Source of the DNA: Paenibacillus sp. G2S3
Lineage (GTDB): Bacteria > Bacillota > Bacilli > Paenibacillales > Paenibacillaceae
Direction: 5' to 3'
Assembly: GCF_030123105.1 (NCBI RefSeq)
Contig: NZ_CP126095.1
Span: 3,782,001-3,846,000 of the forward strand
DNA: 64,000 nucleotides
The translations under genes and the position numbers were made by a program. This document shows positions 45,738-55,230 of this stretch, piece by piece. A model generated the notes under the pieces. It ran no database searches. It worked only from the letters and a program-made list of their open reading frames with translations, and was not told the origin of the DNA. Position 1 is the first letter of the stretch, and the number at the start of each line of letters is the position of its first letter.

Positions 45738-47411
45738 TTACTTAGCCATGTAACGGTCATAGGCGGCTTGATGAATTTTTATAGCTTCCTCAATGCCCAT
45801 TCCTTTGATCGTATCCACCATTTTATCGAATTCCGAGATAGCCTTCTGACCGTTAATGATCGCTGTCATCGTTTCATTCAGATACGTGTTGACCTGGCTC
45901 ATAATTGATGTGCTTTTACTTGCTTCGTCAACACTCAGGCGGAACGGAGGCAGGGTCAAATCAGAGCTCGCCTTCATCCATGAAGCATTAGCTTCCCGTT
46001 GTCCCTCGTCGAACAATAAAGCATCCAAATAACGACTGTCCTGATTGATAGGTCCATCCATGATGGAGAGCGCATAAGAAGCAAGCGCCTGATCGTAAGT
46101 TAAGCCCTGAGGATTTTTGGTAATAACATCTGTGAATTTAATCGATTCCCCTTCCTTCACATAGCTCTCACCTTCGATTCCGAAGTTAAACAATTCATGA
46201 CCTTGCGGGCTGTAATTGAAATCCATCCATTGAACAATTTCCTTCAGTTTATCCTTATCGGCTCCGGAAGTAATGGCTTCACCATAGGTCAGCACTTTAT
46301 TGTTCATATTAAAAGTAGCATACGCTGTTCCGTTAGGAGAGGTAGGCCAAGGCACACCTGTAAGATTAAAATTCGGATCAGTATCACGCATCAGGTTGAA
46401 AAATTTGCCCATACCGCTAAAGACACCGCCGCCATAAGAACCAGCTAAATTGTTCGTCACTTTATAGTCAAAGGCTTTACCATCATTAGTCATAATTTCC
46501 GGATCAATCAGACCTTCTTTATACCATGTGGCCATTGTTTCCAAGAAGCTCTTATACCCTGGCTGAATCGGACCGTATTCCACCTTGTCTCCATTCATCT
46601 GGAACCCGCCAATGACCCCAAATCCGGGAGAGAAGTCGTGTAGCTTCGTCAGATCACCAGGGCCCCAGTTTCCTGTGAACGGCAGTTCATCTGCCTTCCG
46701 GTTGCCATTCGGATCTTTTTCTTTAAACGCTTTCAAAACAGTATGCCATTCCTCAATGGTGGTCGGTGGCTTCAGTCCCAGCTTATCTAGCCAATCCTTG
46801 CGCATAATCAAACCTGAAGTAGCATTCAGCTTAAGCGCATCAAGCTTCAGTAGCGGGAACATGTAGATCGTTCCATCATCCAGTGTGATTTGCTTTTTAA
46901 CGTCCGGGTCGGATGCAATGATCTTGAGAAGATTCGGGGCGTACTGTTCAATCAGTTCATTTAAGCGAATAATTCGTCCATCCTCGATTAATTTTTCGGG
47001 TCCCCCCACCGCATCTGCCCAGTTATAATAGATGACATCTGGAAGCTCTTTTGTAGAAATCAACAAATTGAACTGGTCCTTCTGCTGACCAAGAGGTGGG
47101 TGTGTAAACTTCACTTTGATGCCTGTTAGCTCTTCTTTCTTTTTATAGCTGGCCATATCACCAAAACTCTCCAAAGAAGCTGTGAGCTTGCCATCATTGG
47201 CTCGCCAGTAATCAATCGTCATTGCATCCTTTGTAATTGGCAGCGGAATTTCTGTTAGCTGTTCGACCGGTGCATTAGTTGCTTCAGTTTTCCCCGAATT
47301 ATCTCCCGCTTTATTTCCTGTACCACTTCCTTCATTGCTGCCTGAACATCCTGCTACTAAAGTAGAAAGAAGTACTGAGCTTAACATCATGGCCCCTATT
47401 TTTCTTTTCAC
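45738..47411 (-). CDS. Extracellular sugar-binding lipoprotein (LplA-like)
   Basis: 557 residues from GTG 47411 with GGAGG nine nt upstream. Lipobox LVAGCSG. MTIDYWRANDGKLTASLESFGD and the long type-2 solute-binding fold (VRIIRLNELIEQYAPNLLK-like block) match LplA/YtcQ proteins that feed LplB-YtcP permeases. The substrate is probably an oligosaccharide, possibly pectin- or xylan-derived, by family. Confidence 0.9.
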   Translation of the reverse strand: MKRKIGAMMLSSVLLSTLVAGCSGSNEGSGTGNKAGDNSGKTEATNAPVEQLTEIPLPITKDAMTIDYWRANDGKLTASLESFGDMASYKKKEELTGIKVKFTHPPLGQQKDQFNLLISTKELPDVIYYNWADAVGGPEKLIEDGRIIRLNELIEQYAPNLLKIIASDPDVKKQITLDDGTIYMFPLLKLDALKLNATSGLIMRKDWLDKLGLKPPTTIEEWHTVLKAFKEKDPNGNRKADELPFTGNWGPGDLTKLHDFSPGFGVIGGFQMNGDKVEYGPIQPGYKSFLETMATWYKEGLIDPEIMTNDGKAFDYKVTNNLAGSYGGGVFSGMGKFFNLMRDTDPNFNLTGVPWPTSPNGTAYATFNMNNKVLTYGEAITSGADKDKLKEIVQWMDFNYSPQGHELFNFGIEGESYVKEGESIKFTDVITKNPQGLTYDQALASYALSIMDGPINQDSRYLDALLFDEGQREANASWMKASSDLTLPPFRLSVDEASKSTSIMSQVNTYLNETMTAIINGQKAISEFDKMVDTIKGMGIEEAIKIHQAAYDRYMAK

Positions 47412-47440
47412 CCAAAATCGCCTCCATAAATGAATGTTAT

Positions 47441-48310
47441 TTATTGTTTCACGGCACCAATTAAAGCGCCTTGAACAAAATATTTCTGGATAAACGGATA
47501 CACCAGCATGATTGGCAACGTCGAGATGATGATCGTGGCGTATTTGATGTTCTCGCCGATAGCAAACCCTGTATCAACCCCTGCTCCCATCGACTCCGTA
47601 CTGCTGCTGATCAGAATATCGCGCATTACAATTTGAATCGGATAAAGATCCTGACTACGCAAATACAGCATCGGGGCCACATAATCATTCCAGTGGTCAA
47701 CCGCATAATAGAGTGTCATAACCGCGAGAATCGATTTGGACAGCGGCAGCACAATTCGGAATAAAATCAAGATATCGTTAGCTCCGTCAAGCTTCGCCGA
47801 CTCGATTAAACTGATCGGGATCCCCTCAAAGCTAGTCTTCATGATCAAAAAATAGAAAGTACTAATCGCCCCAGGGATAATCATCGCCCAGCGGGTATCC
47901 ACCATTCCAAGATTCTGAATGAGCAGAAAAGTTGGGATCATCCCGCCGCCAAAAAACATCGTGAAGGTAATTAACTTCATCAGCGTTTTTCTACCGAAAA
48001 GATCCATTCTGGACAATGAATACGCCGCAATTGATGTCATCAGCAAGTTAACAATAGTTCCTACCGTCACATAAAAAAGCGTATTCAAATATCCGCTGTA
48101 GATTTTTGAATTATGGAATACCGCTTTGTAGGCCTCCAGTTGAAAGCCCTCAGGTAGCAGCATTAGTGACCTGGAACGCAGCAACTCATTCGGGTCACTT
48201 ACAGAGGAATTCAGCACATACAGCAGCGGATAGATCGATACAGCCATGATGACTACTAGCAGCACTACATTAATACAGTCAAAGATACGTTCACCTGCCG
48301 AACGTCGCAT
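47441..48310 (-). CDS. Carbohydrate ABC permease, YtcP type
   Basis: 289 residues, six membrane helices; EAA loop around ESAKLDGANDILILFRIVLPLSK. 18 bp downstream of the partner permease and 29 bp before the binding-protein gene. The C-terminal YFVQGALIGAVKQ is characteristic of YtcP. Confidence 0.92.
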   Translation of the reverse strand: MRRSAGERIFDCINVVLLVVIMAVSIYPLLYVLNSSVSDPNELLRSRSLMLLPEGFQLEAYKAVFHNSKIYSGYLNTLFYVTVGTIVNLLMTSIAAYSLSRMDLFGRKTLMKLITFTMFFGGGMIPTFLLIQNLGMVDTRWAMIIPGAISTFYFLIMKTSFEGIPISLIESAKLDGANDILILFRIVLPLSKSILAVMTLYYAVDHWNDYVAPMLYLRSQDLYPIQIVMRDILISSSTESMGAGVDTGFAIGENIKYATIIISTLPIMLVYPFIQKYFVQGALIGAVKQ

Positions 48311-48328
48311 GGGTCCTCCTCCTTTTCC

Positions 48329-49291
48329 TCACCAAAGACTGGTAGAATTCACTTTTTTACTAATAGAGTTGGCAAGCAAAAGCAGCGAGAAATTTATAAT
48401 TCCGTTAATTAATCCAATGGCTGTGGAATACGTATAATTTCCTTCCAGCACTCCTGAACGGTAGACAAAGGTTGAAATGACATCCGAGGTTTCATAGGTT
48501 GGAGCGGTTTGCATCAATAATATTTTTTGAAAATCGGAATTCATTACCGCACCCAGACGCAGGATCAGCATTACGACTACAGTGGGCATAATTCCCGGCA
48601 GAGTGATGTTCAGCAGCTGTTTCCAGCGACCTGCACCGTCTATTTTTGCCGCCTCATATAGTTGGGGATCAATTCCGCTAAGCGCCGCCAAAAAGATAAT
48701 GGACGCCCAGCCCGCACCTTGCCAGATGTTAGAGAGAATATAAAGCGGCCGGAACATATCCTTCTCTGCCAGAAACATCAAAGGCTGTAGATCAAAAAAG
48801 CCGCGTACTACGTTAAATAGCCCGCCGTCCAGTGCTGAGAATGTTTTCAACATCCCTACAACCACTACAACCGAAATGAAATGCGGCATATAGCTGACGG
48901 TTTGAACCGTGCTTTTGAACCACTTATTCCGCACCTCATTTAACAGCAAAGCCAATATAATCGGTGCAGGAAATCCGAAGATGATACTGTAAAAGCTAAG
49001 AATCAGTGTGTTCTTAATGATCCGCCAAAAGTAATAGCTCTCAAAAAACATTTTAAAATTATCAAACCCGATCCAATGCCCTGCCATAATGCCTTTTATA
49101 GGACTATAGGATTTTTGAAAAGCCATTAGCAGACCGTACATCGGACCATAGCTAAAAATCAGATAAAAGAGCGCCACGGGAATTAACATGATATACACGT
49201 ACTTATTCCGCTGCAGTTCTTTTTTTACAAAAGATACTTTACCAGGTTTCACTCCGGACTTTTTGGTCAGCAGCTGCTGCTTAAGCTCCAT
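48329..49291 (-). CDS. Carbohydrate ABC permease, LplB type
   Basis: 320 residues with the LplB-specific start (KKELQRNKYVYIMLIP) and EAA loop EAAKIDGAGRWKQLLNITLP. It is first gene of the transport operon permease-permease-binding protein-kinase-binding protein. No ATPase gene is present, so it must use a shared MsmX-like ATPase encoded elsewhere. Confidence 0.92.
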   Translation of the reverse strand: MELKQQLLTKKSGVKPGKVSFVKKELQRNKYVYIMLIPVALFYLIFSYGPMYGLLMAFQKSYSPIKGIMAGHWIGFDNFKMFFESYYFWRIIKNTLILSFYSIIFGFPAPIILALLLNEVRNKWFKSTVQTVSYMPHFISVVVVVGMLKTFSALDGGLFNVVRGFFDLQPLMFLAEKDMFRPLYILSNIWQGAGWASIIFLAALSGIDPQLYEAAKIDGAGRWKQLLNITLPGIMPTVVVMLILRLGAVMNSDFQKILLMQTAPTYETSDVISTFVYRSGVLEGNYTYSTAIGLINGIINFSLLLLANSISKKVNSTSLW

Positions 49292-49423
49292 TGGTTGGCC
49301 TCCCCGTATGTAATGTGACTAGCTTCTTGATACCCATAACTTTACAGGCAATGCTCCCTTTTCCCCATGTTCATATCCGGTAATTATTTGTTCAAAACCG
49401 TGGAACCCTACTTGTCCGCACAC

Positions 49424-49466
49424 AAAAAATACCCCAGAGTACTTATCGAGCAAGTACGCAGGGTAT
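49424..49466 (-). terminator. Terminator between the regulator and the transport operon
   Basis: On the minus strand ATACCCTGCGTACTT...AAGTACTCTGGGGTAT forms an interrupted stem followed by TTTTTTG, 26 bp past the regulator stop. It separates regulator and transporter transcripts. Confidence 0.75.
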
Positions 49467-49491
49467 ATGATTTGTCTCTAAGTTTAAACGA

Positions 49492-51042
49492 TCATTGAGC
49501 TGTTTTCTTATATTCTGAAGGGGAGAACCCGGTGAATTTTTTGAAGGCTTTGCTAAAGTAAGATACATTGTCTCCAAAGCCTACTTCTTCAGCTAAAGGC
49601 CCTATCGTAAAATGCTCACAGCCTTCAATAATTCCGAGCGCTTTCTGCATGCGGTATTTCATGACATAGTTCGTAAACTTCTCCCCTGTTTGTTTCTTGA
49701 ACATCTTACTAACATAATCAGGATTCATATAAATCTCCTGTGCAACAGTCTGCAAGGTTAAAGTCTCCTCACGATAACGTTTATTTACAATAGCTTGTAT
49801 CTCTGCCACCATTTGCGACTGCTTGCTGCAATTTCGGTCATAACGATCAAGTGTGATCTCCTCAGCAATATTCAATACAAACTGTTGAAAGGACTGAAGC
49901 GTGCTAGTCTCGATCATTTGGGGCAGCTTGTCTATATAGCTCTGCATCTTATTCTGACCGCTCAAACGAATAATCTCCATAAAGATCTGGATCAAATAAG
50001 ACTTGGTCTTGGCTATGCCGTATCTCAGGTTCAGAAGCTGCTGTAAAATTGTCTGCAACTCGCATTCGGCATCTGACCAGTGTCCCGCTTTCATAAGCAT
50101 GACCAATCGCTCGAGATCTAACTGTAGCTCTAGCCCCTCTTCATCCTCAGGGATGCTGATATCTTTTTCTGTAATTAAGCTCCCTTCCCCCAGATAAAAT
50201 CTATGGCTAAGACATTCAATTGTCTGTGTAAATAAACGCCTAACTTGCGTCAGCTCTCCGGGTTCACTTAATGCGGCCGTCAGATCAATATGATAATATT
50301 TCATAAATGTGGCGCGGATGCTGTCTATTTTCTCAAACAATGCAGCCTCGGACAGCTTATCTTCCATTAGTAGAAGAACCCGTCGCCCGACGGTAGAGCT
50401 TAAAATATGATGCTGAAAAATATCTCCCGAAATATTACTAATCGCGAATAAATGCTCATATTCATGTTCTCCTTCGACTTCTACCAGCAGCAGCCTTACC
50501 CGTTGACTCTGAAAATTCAGTCCAAACAGCTCGCCAAAATATTTCCATTCTTCCACACCATAGGTCTTGTTCGTCACAAGCTCCTTCAGGAATTGTTCTT
50601 TGGCATGGGGAAGTACACGTTCCAGACCATATTTTATCGACAAAATAAAGTTCTCCTCATTCTGCCGTTCCTCTCGTTTCTGAACTACCTCGCTAAGTGC
50701 CTCATTCAGGCTCTCTTCACTGCATGGCTTCAGTAGATAATGCTTAACCCCGTACTGCATCGCCATCTTGGCATAATCGAATTCAGAGAAGCCCGTGAGC
50801 ATAATAAAAGAGGTCTCAGGATAAAGTGCTGTAACCGTCGCCACCAGCTCCAGACCATCCATTCCTGGCATCCGAATATCGGTAATAATAATATCAGGTA
50901 TAGCTTGCTTGATTATTTCTAATGCCTCCAAGCCATTTTGTGCGGTTCCGATAAGCTCTGTGCCCAGTGCCCCCCAGTTCATTACGGATGAAATACCGTC
51001 CAAAATAATAAACTCATCATCCACCAAAAGCACCTTTTGCAT
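49492..51042 (-). CDS. AraC-type response regulator, YesN family
   Basis: 516 residues from ATG 51042 (GGAGGAG). Receiver domain with phospho-acceptor Asp in IIITDIRMPGMDG and Lys in LLKPC, a long middle domain, and a C-terminal double HTH_18 (LTLQTVAQEIYMNPDYVSKM, FSPSEYKKTAQ end). Partner of the YesM-type kinase; expected to activate the downstream transport genes. Confidence 0.92.
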   Translation of the reverse strand: MQKVLLVDDEFIILDGISSVMNWGALGTELIGTAQNGLEALEIIKQAIPDIIITDIRMPGMDGLELVATVTALYPETSFIMLTGFSEFDYAKMAMQYGVKHYLLKPCSEESLNEALSEVVQKREERQNEENFILSIKYGLERVLPHAKEQFLKELVTNKTYGVEEWKYFGELFGLNFQSQRVRLLLVEVEGEHEYEHLFAISNISGDIFQHHILSSTVGRRVLLLMEDKLSEAALFEKIDSIRATFMKYYHIDLTAALSEPGELTQVRRLFTQTIECLSHRFYLGEGSLITEKDISIPEDEEGLELQLDLERLVMLMKAGHWSDAECELQTILQQLLNLRYGIAKTKSYLIQIFMEIIRLSGQNKMQSYIDKLPQMIETSTLQSFQQFVLNIAEEITLDRYDRNCSKQSQMVAEIQAIVNKRYREETLTLQTVAQEIYMNPDYVSKMFKKQTGEKFTNYVMKYRMQKALGIIEGCEHFTIGPLAEEVGFGDNVSYFSKAFKKFTGFSPSEYKKTAQ

Positions 51043-51062
51043 GATACTCCTCCATTCTTTAT

Positions 51063-51076
51063 TGTAAGCGCTATCA
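51063..51076. promoter_or_regulatory. Catabolite-responsive element (cre) before the YesN-type gene
   Basis: TGTAAGCGCTATCA matches the CcpA consensus TGWNANCGNTNWCA on both strands. It lies 21 bp before the regulator start, a position expected to block transcription of the regulator when preferred sugars are present. Confidence 0.65.
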
Positions 51077-51164
51077 TAAATATGCATGAAGTTAAATCTG
51101 TATGTAATTAGCATTTTACAGGGTCATTTCCTTTTTTACTACCATTAGCAAGTAATGTGGATAT

Positions 51165-51210
51165 AAAAAAACCAGACTATTGCTATATTTCTATAGCAAC
51201 AATCTGGTTA
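51165..51210 (-). terminator. Terminator of the Csp-like gene
   Basis: On the minus strand AACCAGATTGTTGCTAT pairs with ATAGCAATAGTCTGGTT and runs into TTTTTATATCC. Confidence 0.85.
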
Positions 51211-51243
51211 TCGGTTCATATATGAGAATTAGGATACACGTAT

Positions 51244-51591
51244 TTACGCATAAACCTCAACAGCATCGCTAATCAAACGACATGCCTCTGCAGCTCTACG
51301 GCAGGCATCAATGCACTTCTGACAGTGATTATGTATATGCTTGCTGCTCTCGTCCGCGCAGGCTTCACAAATTTCTGCACATAATCTTAGGATTCCGCCT
51401 ACAAACGGACTTTGACGAGTCATCGCTTGTATGGCATAAGAGCAAATATCCGCACATTCACGATCTAGCCGCATGCTTTCACGCAGAGAAGCAAGATCAT
51501 ATTCTTTTAGGCTTGAGACATAGCTATAATTACAGGCATTCATACTTTCTAAACAAGCGTCAATGCACTCCTGATATTGAATTCGGGTCAT
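51244..51591 (-). CDS. Four-helix-bundle copper-storage-like protein (Csp/DUF326)
   Basis: 115 residues. Thirteen Cys spaced along helices (CIDACLESMNAC, RECADIC, CAEICEAC, CQKCIDACRRAAEAC) in the pattern of Csp3/YhjQ proteins, which bind many Cu(I) ions inside a four-helix bundle. No signal peptide, so cytosolic as Csp3. Followed by its own terminator; a CobW-type GTPase gene lies just upstream on the same strand. Confidence 0.9.
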   Translation of the reverse strand: MTRIQYQECIDACLESMNACNYSYVSSLKEYDLASLRESMRLDRECADICSYAIQAMTRQSPFVGGILRLCAEICEACADESSKHIHNHCQKCIDACRRAAEACRLISDAVEVYA

Positions 51592-51685
51592 AGCCTTAAA
51601 CCTCCTGTATTTTTATAGGGTATGCGATACTATTAACCTACAAGATTAGGAATGAACCATTACAACTTCTGACAAGGAGATCTGA

Positions 51686-52711
51686 TTATAGACTTCTCTT
51701 AATAGAGTTAGGACGAACGAAGGTACGTCCCTCCATCTCCAGCAGCCTAGTGCGCAGTTCACTAGATGAGAAATGTTCACCGATAAATACGGCTACGTCT
51801 GGCACTTCGCCCTGTGGTGTGATTTTCATAAAATCAGCTTCACGATAGGCATATTGGAAAAGAAACCGACTGGAGGTATCATTAAAGGTCACAATCCCTT
51901 TAGCTCTGTATACATCACGCGGTAGTTCCTTAACAAACTGTTCGAATTCCTCACTGTTTACCGGGCGTTTAAAATAATGTGTATACGCCATAACATGATC
52001 GTGGGTAGCATGTGTACCACTAGTAGAGTGTTCATCTTCATCATGCAAGAAGCTTTCACTCGCGTCCTCAACCTCTTCCAGTTGTGCATCCGTAAGAACT
52101 CCACCTGCATCACGCAGCAGTTCCTCCGTTTCCACCTCACAACGTACAGTTGGCAGGATAGGTGCATAAGCGTTCCATTTCCGCAGTACAGAGGTAACCT
52201 CTTCCGCTTCTTCAGCGGTTATACGATCAATTTTATTCAATAGCAAGATAGAAGCGCAGCGAATCTGCTCCTGCATCAAACGATAAGTTGCCCCCTGCTG
52301 TGCACGATACAGCTCAAGAAGATGCGCGGCATCAACGACGGTGATCAAGCTTTTCAGTTCTACTTTTTGATACAACGAAATCTCGGTTACGCCATCCACA
52401 ATTTCCAGCGGGTTCGCAGCGCCTGTTGCCTCAATCACGACGACATCCGGAGACTCCTTCTTGATCAGTGTAGCAAGTTCTGTACTAAGATCACTTCGGA
52501 TAGAACAGCATATGCATCCACCAAGTAGTTCTGCCATAGGGACAGTTTGCTCAACTAGTAATCCATCCAAATTCACTTCACCCAGCTCATTCATCACTAC
52601 TGCAGGGCGTAAACCCTGATTTTTCCAATGATCTAGTAGGCGCTGCAGCAATGTTGTTTTGCCGCTCCCCAGAAATCCTGACAATATATACACAGGTACG
52701 ACCTGTTCCAT
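51686..52711 (-). CDS. CobW/COG0523-family metal-chaperone GTPase
   Basis: 341 residues, ATG with GGGGAGCG. P-loop GFLGSGKTT, the CXCC metal site in GGCICCSIR, LNKIDR guanine motif, and a His/Asp-rich loop (DEDEHSTSGTHATHDH, about residues 222-237). These features define COG0523 GTPases that insert or traffic zinc or other metals. No Zur or other metal-regulator box could be named upstream. Confidence 0.9.
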   Translation of the reverse strand: MEQVVPVYILSGFLGSGKTTLLQRLLDHWKNQGLRPAVVMNELGEVNLDGLLVEQTVPMAELLGGCICCSIRSDLSTELATLIKKESPDVVVIEATGAANPLEIVDGVTEISLYQKVELKSLITVVDAAHLLELYRAQQGATYRLMQEQIRCASILLLNKIDRITAEEAEEVTSVLRKWNAYAPILPTVRCEVETEELLRDAGGVLTDAQLEEVEDASESFLHDEDEHSTSGTHATHDHVMAYTHYFKRPVNSEEFEQFVKELPRDVYRAKGIVTFNDTSSRFLFQYAYREADFMKITPQGEVPDVAVFIGEHFSSSELRTRLLEMEGRTFVRPNSIKRSL

Positions 52712-52882
52712 GTTTCATCGCTCCCCAGCAAATTACAGTTATGTGTAGCGAGTGTACTACATGCGCGCGAAGCACGCAAGCGGCACCCAAAATTCCAGTT
52801 GAATTCAGTGAGTTTAGTTAGCTTGTCTTTATTTCAGTCATACCCTATCATGATAACATCTCTAGTTTAGGAGTTGAGCCAT

Positions 52883-53395
52883 TTGTCATCTGTTGAAGAA
52901 CATCGGAAAGAAGCGCCACAAACCGTTTCCTGCTATATCATTACCGTCTCGGACACCAGAACTACTGAAACAAATACCGGAGGAGCTTTGATTAGATCTA
53001 TGCTCGAAGAAGCCGGATATGAAGTGACAGGCAGCACCATTATTAAAGACAATTATCAGGATATTCGTGAGCTTTTGTATAAATGCGTCGACCACGCTGG
53101 AATAGAAGCCGTACTCCTGACAGGTGGAACAGGAATTTCTCCACGGGATACGACCTATGAAGCTGTTGCCTCTTTACTTGATAAAACATTACCTGGTTTC
53201 GGTGAGATTTTTCGGATGCTAAGCTTCACAGAGGACATCGGTTCGGCCGCTATTCTTAGTCGAGCCATTGCTGGCACCATGGGAAAAACCGCAATCTTTT
53301 CTATGCCCGGCTCTACAGGAGCCGTAAAACTGGCTATGGAACGGTTAATTATCCCGGAACTTCGCCATGTGATGCGTGAAATTTACAAGCGTTAA
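52883..53395 (+). CDS. moaB: MogA/MoaB family molybdopterin biosynthesis protein
   Basis: 170 residues from TTG 52883, nine nt after AGGAG; an earlier in-frame TTG touches the ribosome site. The MoaB/Mog fold is clear: YIITVSDTRT, LTGGTGISPRDTTYEAV and MPGSTGAVKLAMERLI. Adenylylates molybdopterin before metal insertion. Stands alone next to the divergent CobW-type gene; about 170 bp separate the two starts. Confidence 0.9.
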   Translation: MSSVEEHRKEAPQTVSCYIITVSDTRTTETNTGGALIRSMLEEAGYEVTGSTIIKDNYQDIRELLYKCVDHAGIEAVLLTGGTGISPRDTTYEAVASLLDKTLPGFGEIFRMLSFTEDIGSAAILSRAIAGTMGKTAIFSMPGSTGAVKLAMERLIIPELRHVMREIYKR

Positions 53396-53494
53396 GCTAA
53401 TACCCATTTTTAAATACAATAGACAAACAACCAAGCAGGCTTTTGTTCTGTGCGTATAATACGGTAAGTCCACACACAAAAGGAGCTGAAGGAA

Positions 53495-53707
53495 ATGTCT
53501 GAATGTCCAAAATGCCCGGCCCAAACGGTTACTGACCCACCAAAGGTGGTTTATCAAGATCACTTCCACCCACAAGTAGTAAATGTGATTCATCCTGTTG
53601 AAATCGTAAGACGTCATCACTGTGTACCCGTTCCTCGCCATTGCTACACCTATTCTGTGAAAGATGTTTTTTGCGATAATAACATGATGCCTAGAGGCGG
53701 AAGATAA
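53495..53707 (+). CDS. Spore coat protein, CotD family
   Basis: 70 residues with AAAGGAG. His/Pro/Val/Cys-rich composition (HFHPQVVNVIHPVEIVRRHH, VPVPRHC) is that of CotD-type inner-coat proteins. CGTATAATA about 40 nt upstream resembles a sigma-K -10 element, but I could not define the -35. Followed by a strong terminator. Confidence 0.8.
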   Translation: MSECPKCPAQTVTDPPKVVYQDHFHPQVVNVIHPVEIVRRHHCVPVPRHCYTYSVKDVFCDNNMMPRGGR

Positions 53708-53743
53708 CTCTATTTCACAACACTATTAAAAGTCCCCTATAAG

Positions 53744-53791
53744 TGAGAGACAGACCCGTGCTAAATGCACAGGGCTTTCTCTCATTTTTTT
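53744..53791 (+). terminator. Terminator of the cotD-like gene
   Basis: TGAGAGA...GACCCGTGC and GCACAGGG...TCTCTCA form a long interrupted hairpin followed by TTTTTTT. Confidence 0.8.
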
Positions 53792-54037
53792 CACGGGACT
53801 CGGGTCTGATGTATTACAACTTTCAAGCGCCCAAGGAGTTGTTCGGCGGGGTTCGTATACCTCCAGTGGTATTTCCTGTTTGGGCAACCGGATTATCACT
53901 TCTATTTCCGGTTCCCTATAGCTTAATACTCGTGCGGGGAGCTTTGTACGATAATATAGAGTTCATACTGGAGCTAGAATAAAAAGTGGACAGCAGTTAA
54001 CAGACTGGCGATAATGAGTCCACGGAGGTGTGTTCAC

Positions 54038-54355
54038 ATGGGAGAACATCGACAACGGTATAACGAAGAATTTAAAAAACAGACAGTGCAGTTCATTCAA
54101 GAGCAAACAAAGACAGTAGGCGACTTGGCGGAAGAGCTCAACATCCCAAAAAGTACCCTGCATCAATGGATGAGCCAGTATCGAGAACTAAAGAATGAAC
54201 CAGCAGCTAGCGTGGATCGAGTACGGGAACTCGAGGCACAGTTGAAAGAAATGAGCCGTCAACTTCAGGAAAAAGATAACAAGATTGCCGATGTGGAAGA
54301 GGAATTAGCAATCGTAAAAAAAGCAGTGCACATCTTCAGCAAACCAAGGAACTGA
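54038..54355 (+). CDS. IS3-family transposase OrfA
   Basis: 105 residues from ATG 54038 (GGAGG nine nt upstream). Helix-turn-helix (TVGDLAEELNIPKSTLHQWM) and a leucine-zipper-like coiled coil (about 62-98). At 54316-54322 an A7 run followed by G gives the slippery site for -1 frameshifting into OrfB. Confidence 0.9.
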   Translation: MGEHRQRYNEEFKKQTVQFIQEQTKTVGDLAEELNIPKSTLHQWMSQYRELKNEPAASVDRVRELEAQLKEMSRQLQEKDNKIADVEEELAIVKKAVHIFSKPRN

Positions 54356-55230
54356 GATTCCAGTTTATTGAAAAGCATCGCTCCGAGTTTCTTTTGGAGA
54401 AGATGTGCAAGGCCCTACATGTGTCACGGAGCGGGTACTACAAGTGGCGGACAGAAAAAACCAGTACGCATATGCTTCGTAAGGCTGCGATAATGAAGCG
54501 AATTCAGTATCATTTTGTAGACCATCAAAAGCGATATGGGAGTCCGAAGATCACCCGCCTGTTACATCAAGAAGGCTATACCATTACCGAACGCACGGTG
54601 AGTGTGTATATGCGACATATGAAGCTTCGCTCCATTGTGTCCAAAACGTATCGCGTACAGACCACCGACTCCAATCATGACCATCCGATTGCCCCGAATA
54701 CGCTGAACCAGCAATTTAAGATACTCAAACCCAATACAGTATGGGTTACCGACATTACATACATTCCATGCCGGGGAGGTCGCTTGTACCTGGCTAGTGT
54801 GATGGATCTTTGCACGCGTGAAATCGTGGGGTGGCGCTTAGAGAACCACATGGAAACTAGTCTGGTTTTGGGAGCCTTACAAGATGCTTACGCAGCAAAA
54901 CAGCCGGAAAAAGGTCTATTACATCACTCCGATCGAGGTTCTCAATATACCTCTCATGAATACACGAAACAGTTGAAAGCGTACGGCATGGAGTCTAGCA
55001 TGAGTCGCAGAGCTAACTGTTATGATAACGCCTGTATCGAGTCGTGGCACAGCATTTTGAAAAAGGAGCTCATTTATTGTAATCCACGATTCAAAACTAA
55101 GGAGCAAGCCTACCAAACACTTTTTCAATATATTGAGTTTTACTATAACCGCAAGCGAATGCATGGTGCACTGGGGTATCTTTCTCCAGTTCGTTTTGCT
55201 GAGCAATTGACTAGAATGTCTGTTGCGTGA
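54322..55230 (+). CDS. IS3-family transposase OrfB (integrase domain)
   Basis: Reading frame -1 relative to OrfA, open from the A7 slip site; an internal ATG at 54394+6 is available but the OrfAB fusion is the expected enzyme. The DDE catalytic residues are in WVTDITYIP, HHSDRGSQYTS and NACIESWHSILKKE. The HTH_21 domain precedes them. No stop or deletion seen, so it may still be active. Confidence 0.9.
   Translation, partial: SSAHLQQTKELRFQFIEKHRSEFLLEKMCKALHVSRSGYYKWRTEKTSTHMLRKAAIMKRIQYHFVDHQKRYGSPKITRLLHQEGYTITERTVSVYMRHMKLRSIVSKTYRVQTTDSNHDHPIAPNTLNQQFKILKPNTVWVTDITYIPCRGGRLYLASVMDLCTREIVGWRLENHMETSLVLGALQDAYAAKQPEKGLLHHSDRGSQYTSHEYTKQLKAYGMESSMSRRANCYDNACIESWHSILKKELIYCNPRFKTKEQAYQTLFQYIEFYYNRKRMHGALGYLSPVRFAEQLTRMSVA

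Noticed and set aside
49441..49467. SAM riboswitch-like CTTATCGAG
   Set aside because: It is part of a plain terminator stem; no other SAM-I helices are nearby.
53743..53808. Start of a 79-codon gene inside the cotD terminator
   Set aside because: The first 22 codons are the terminator hairpin; the coding likeness begins at about 53809.
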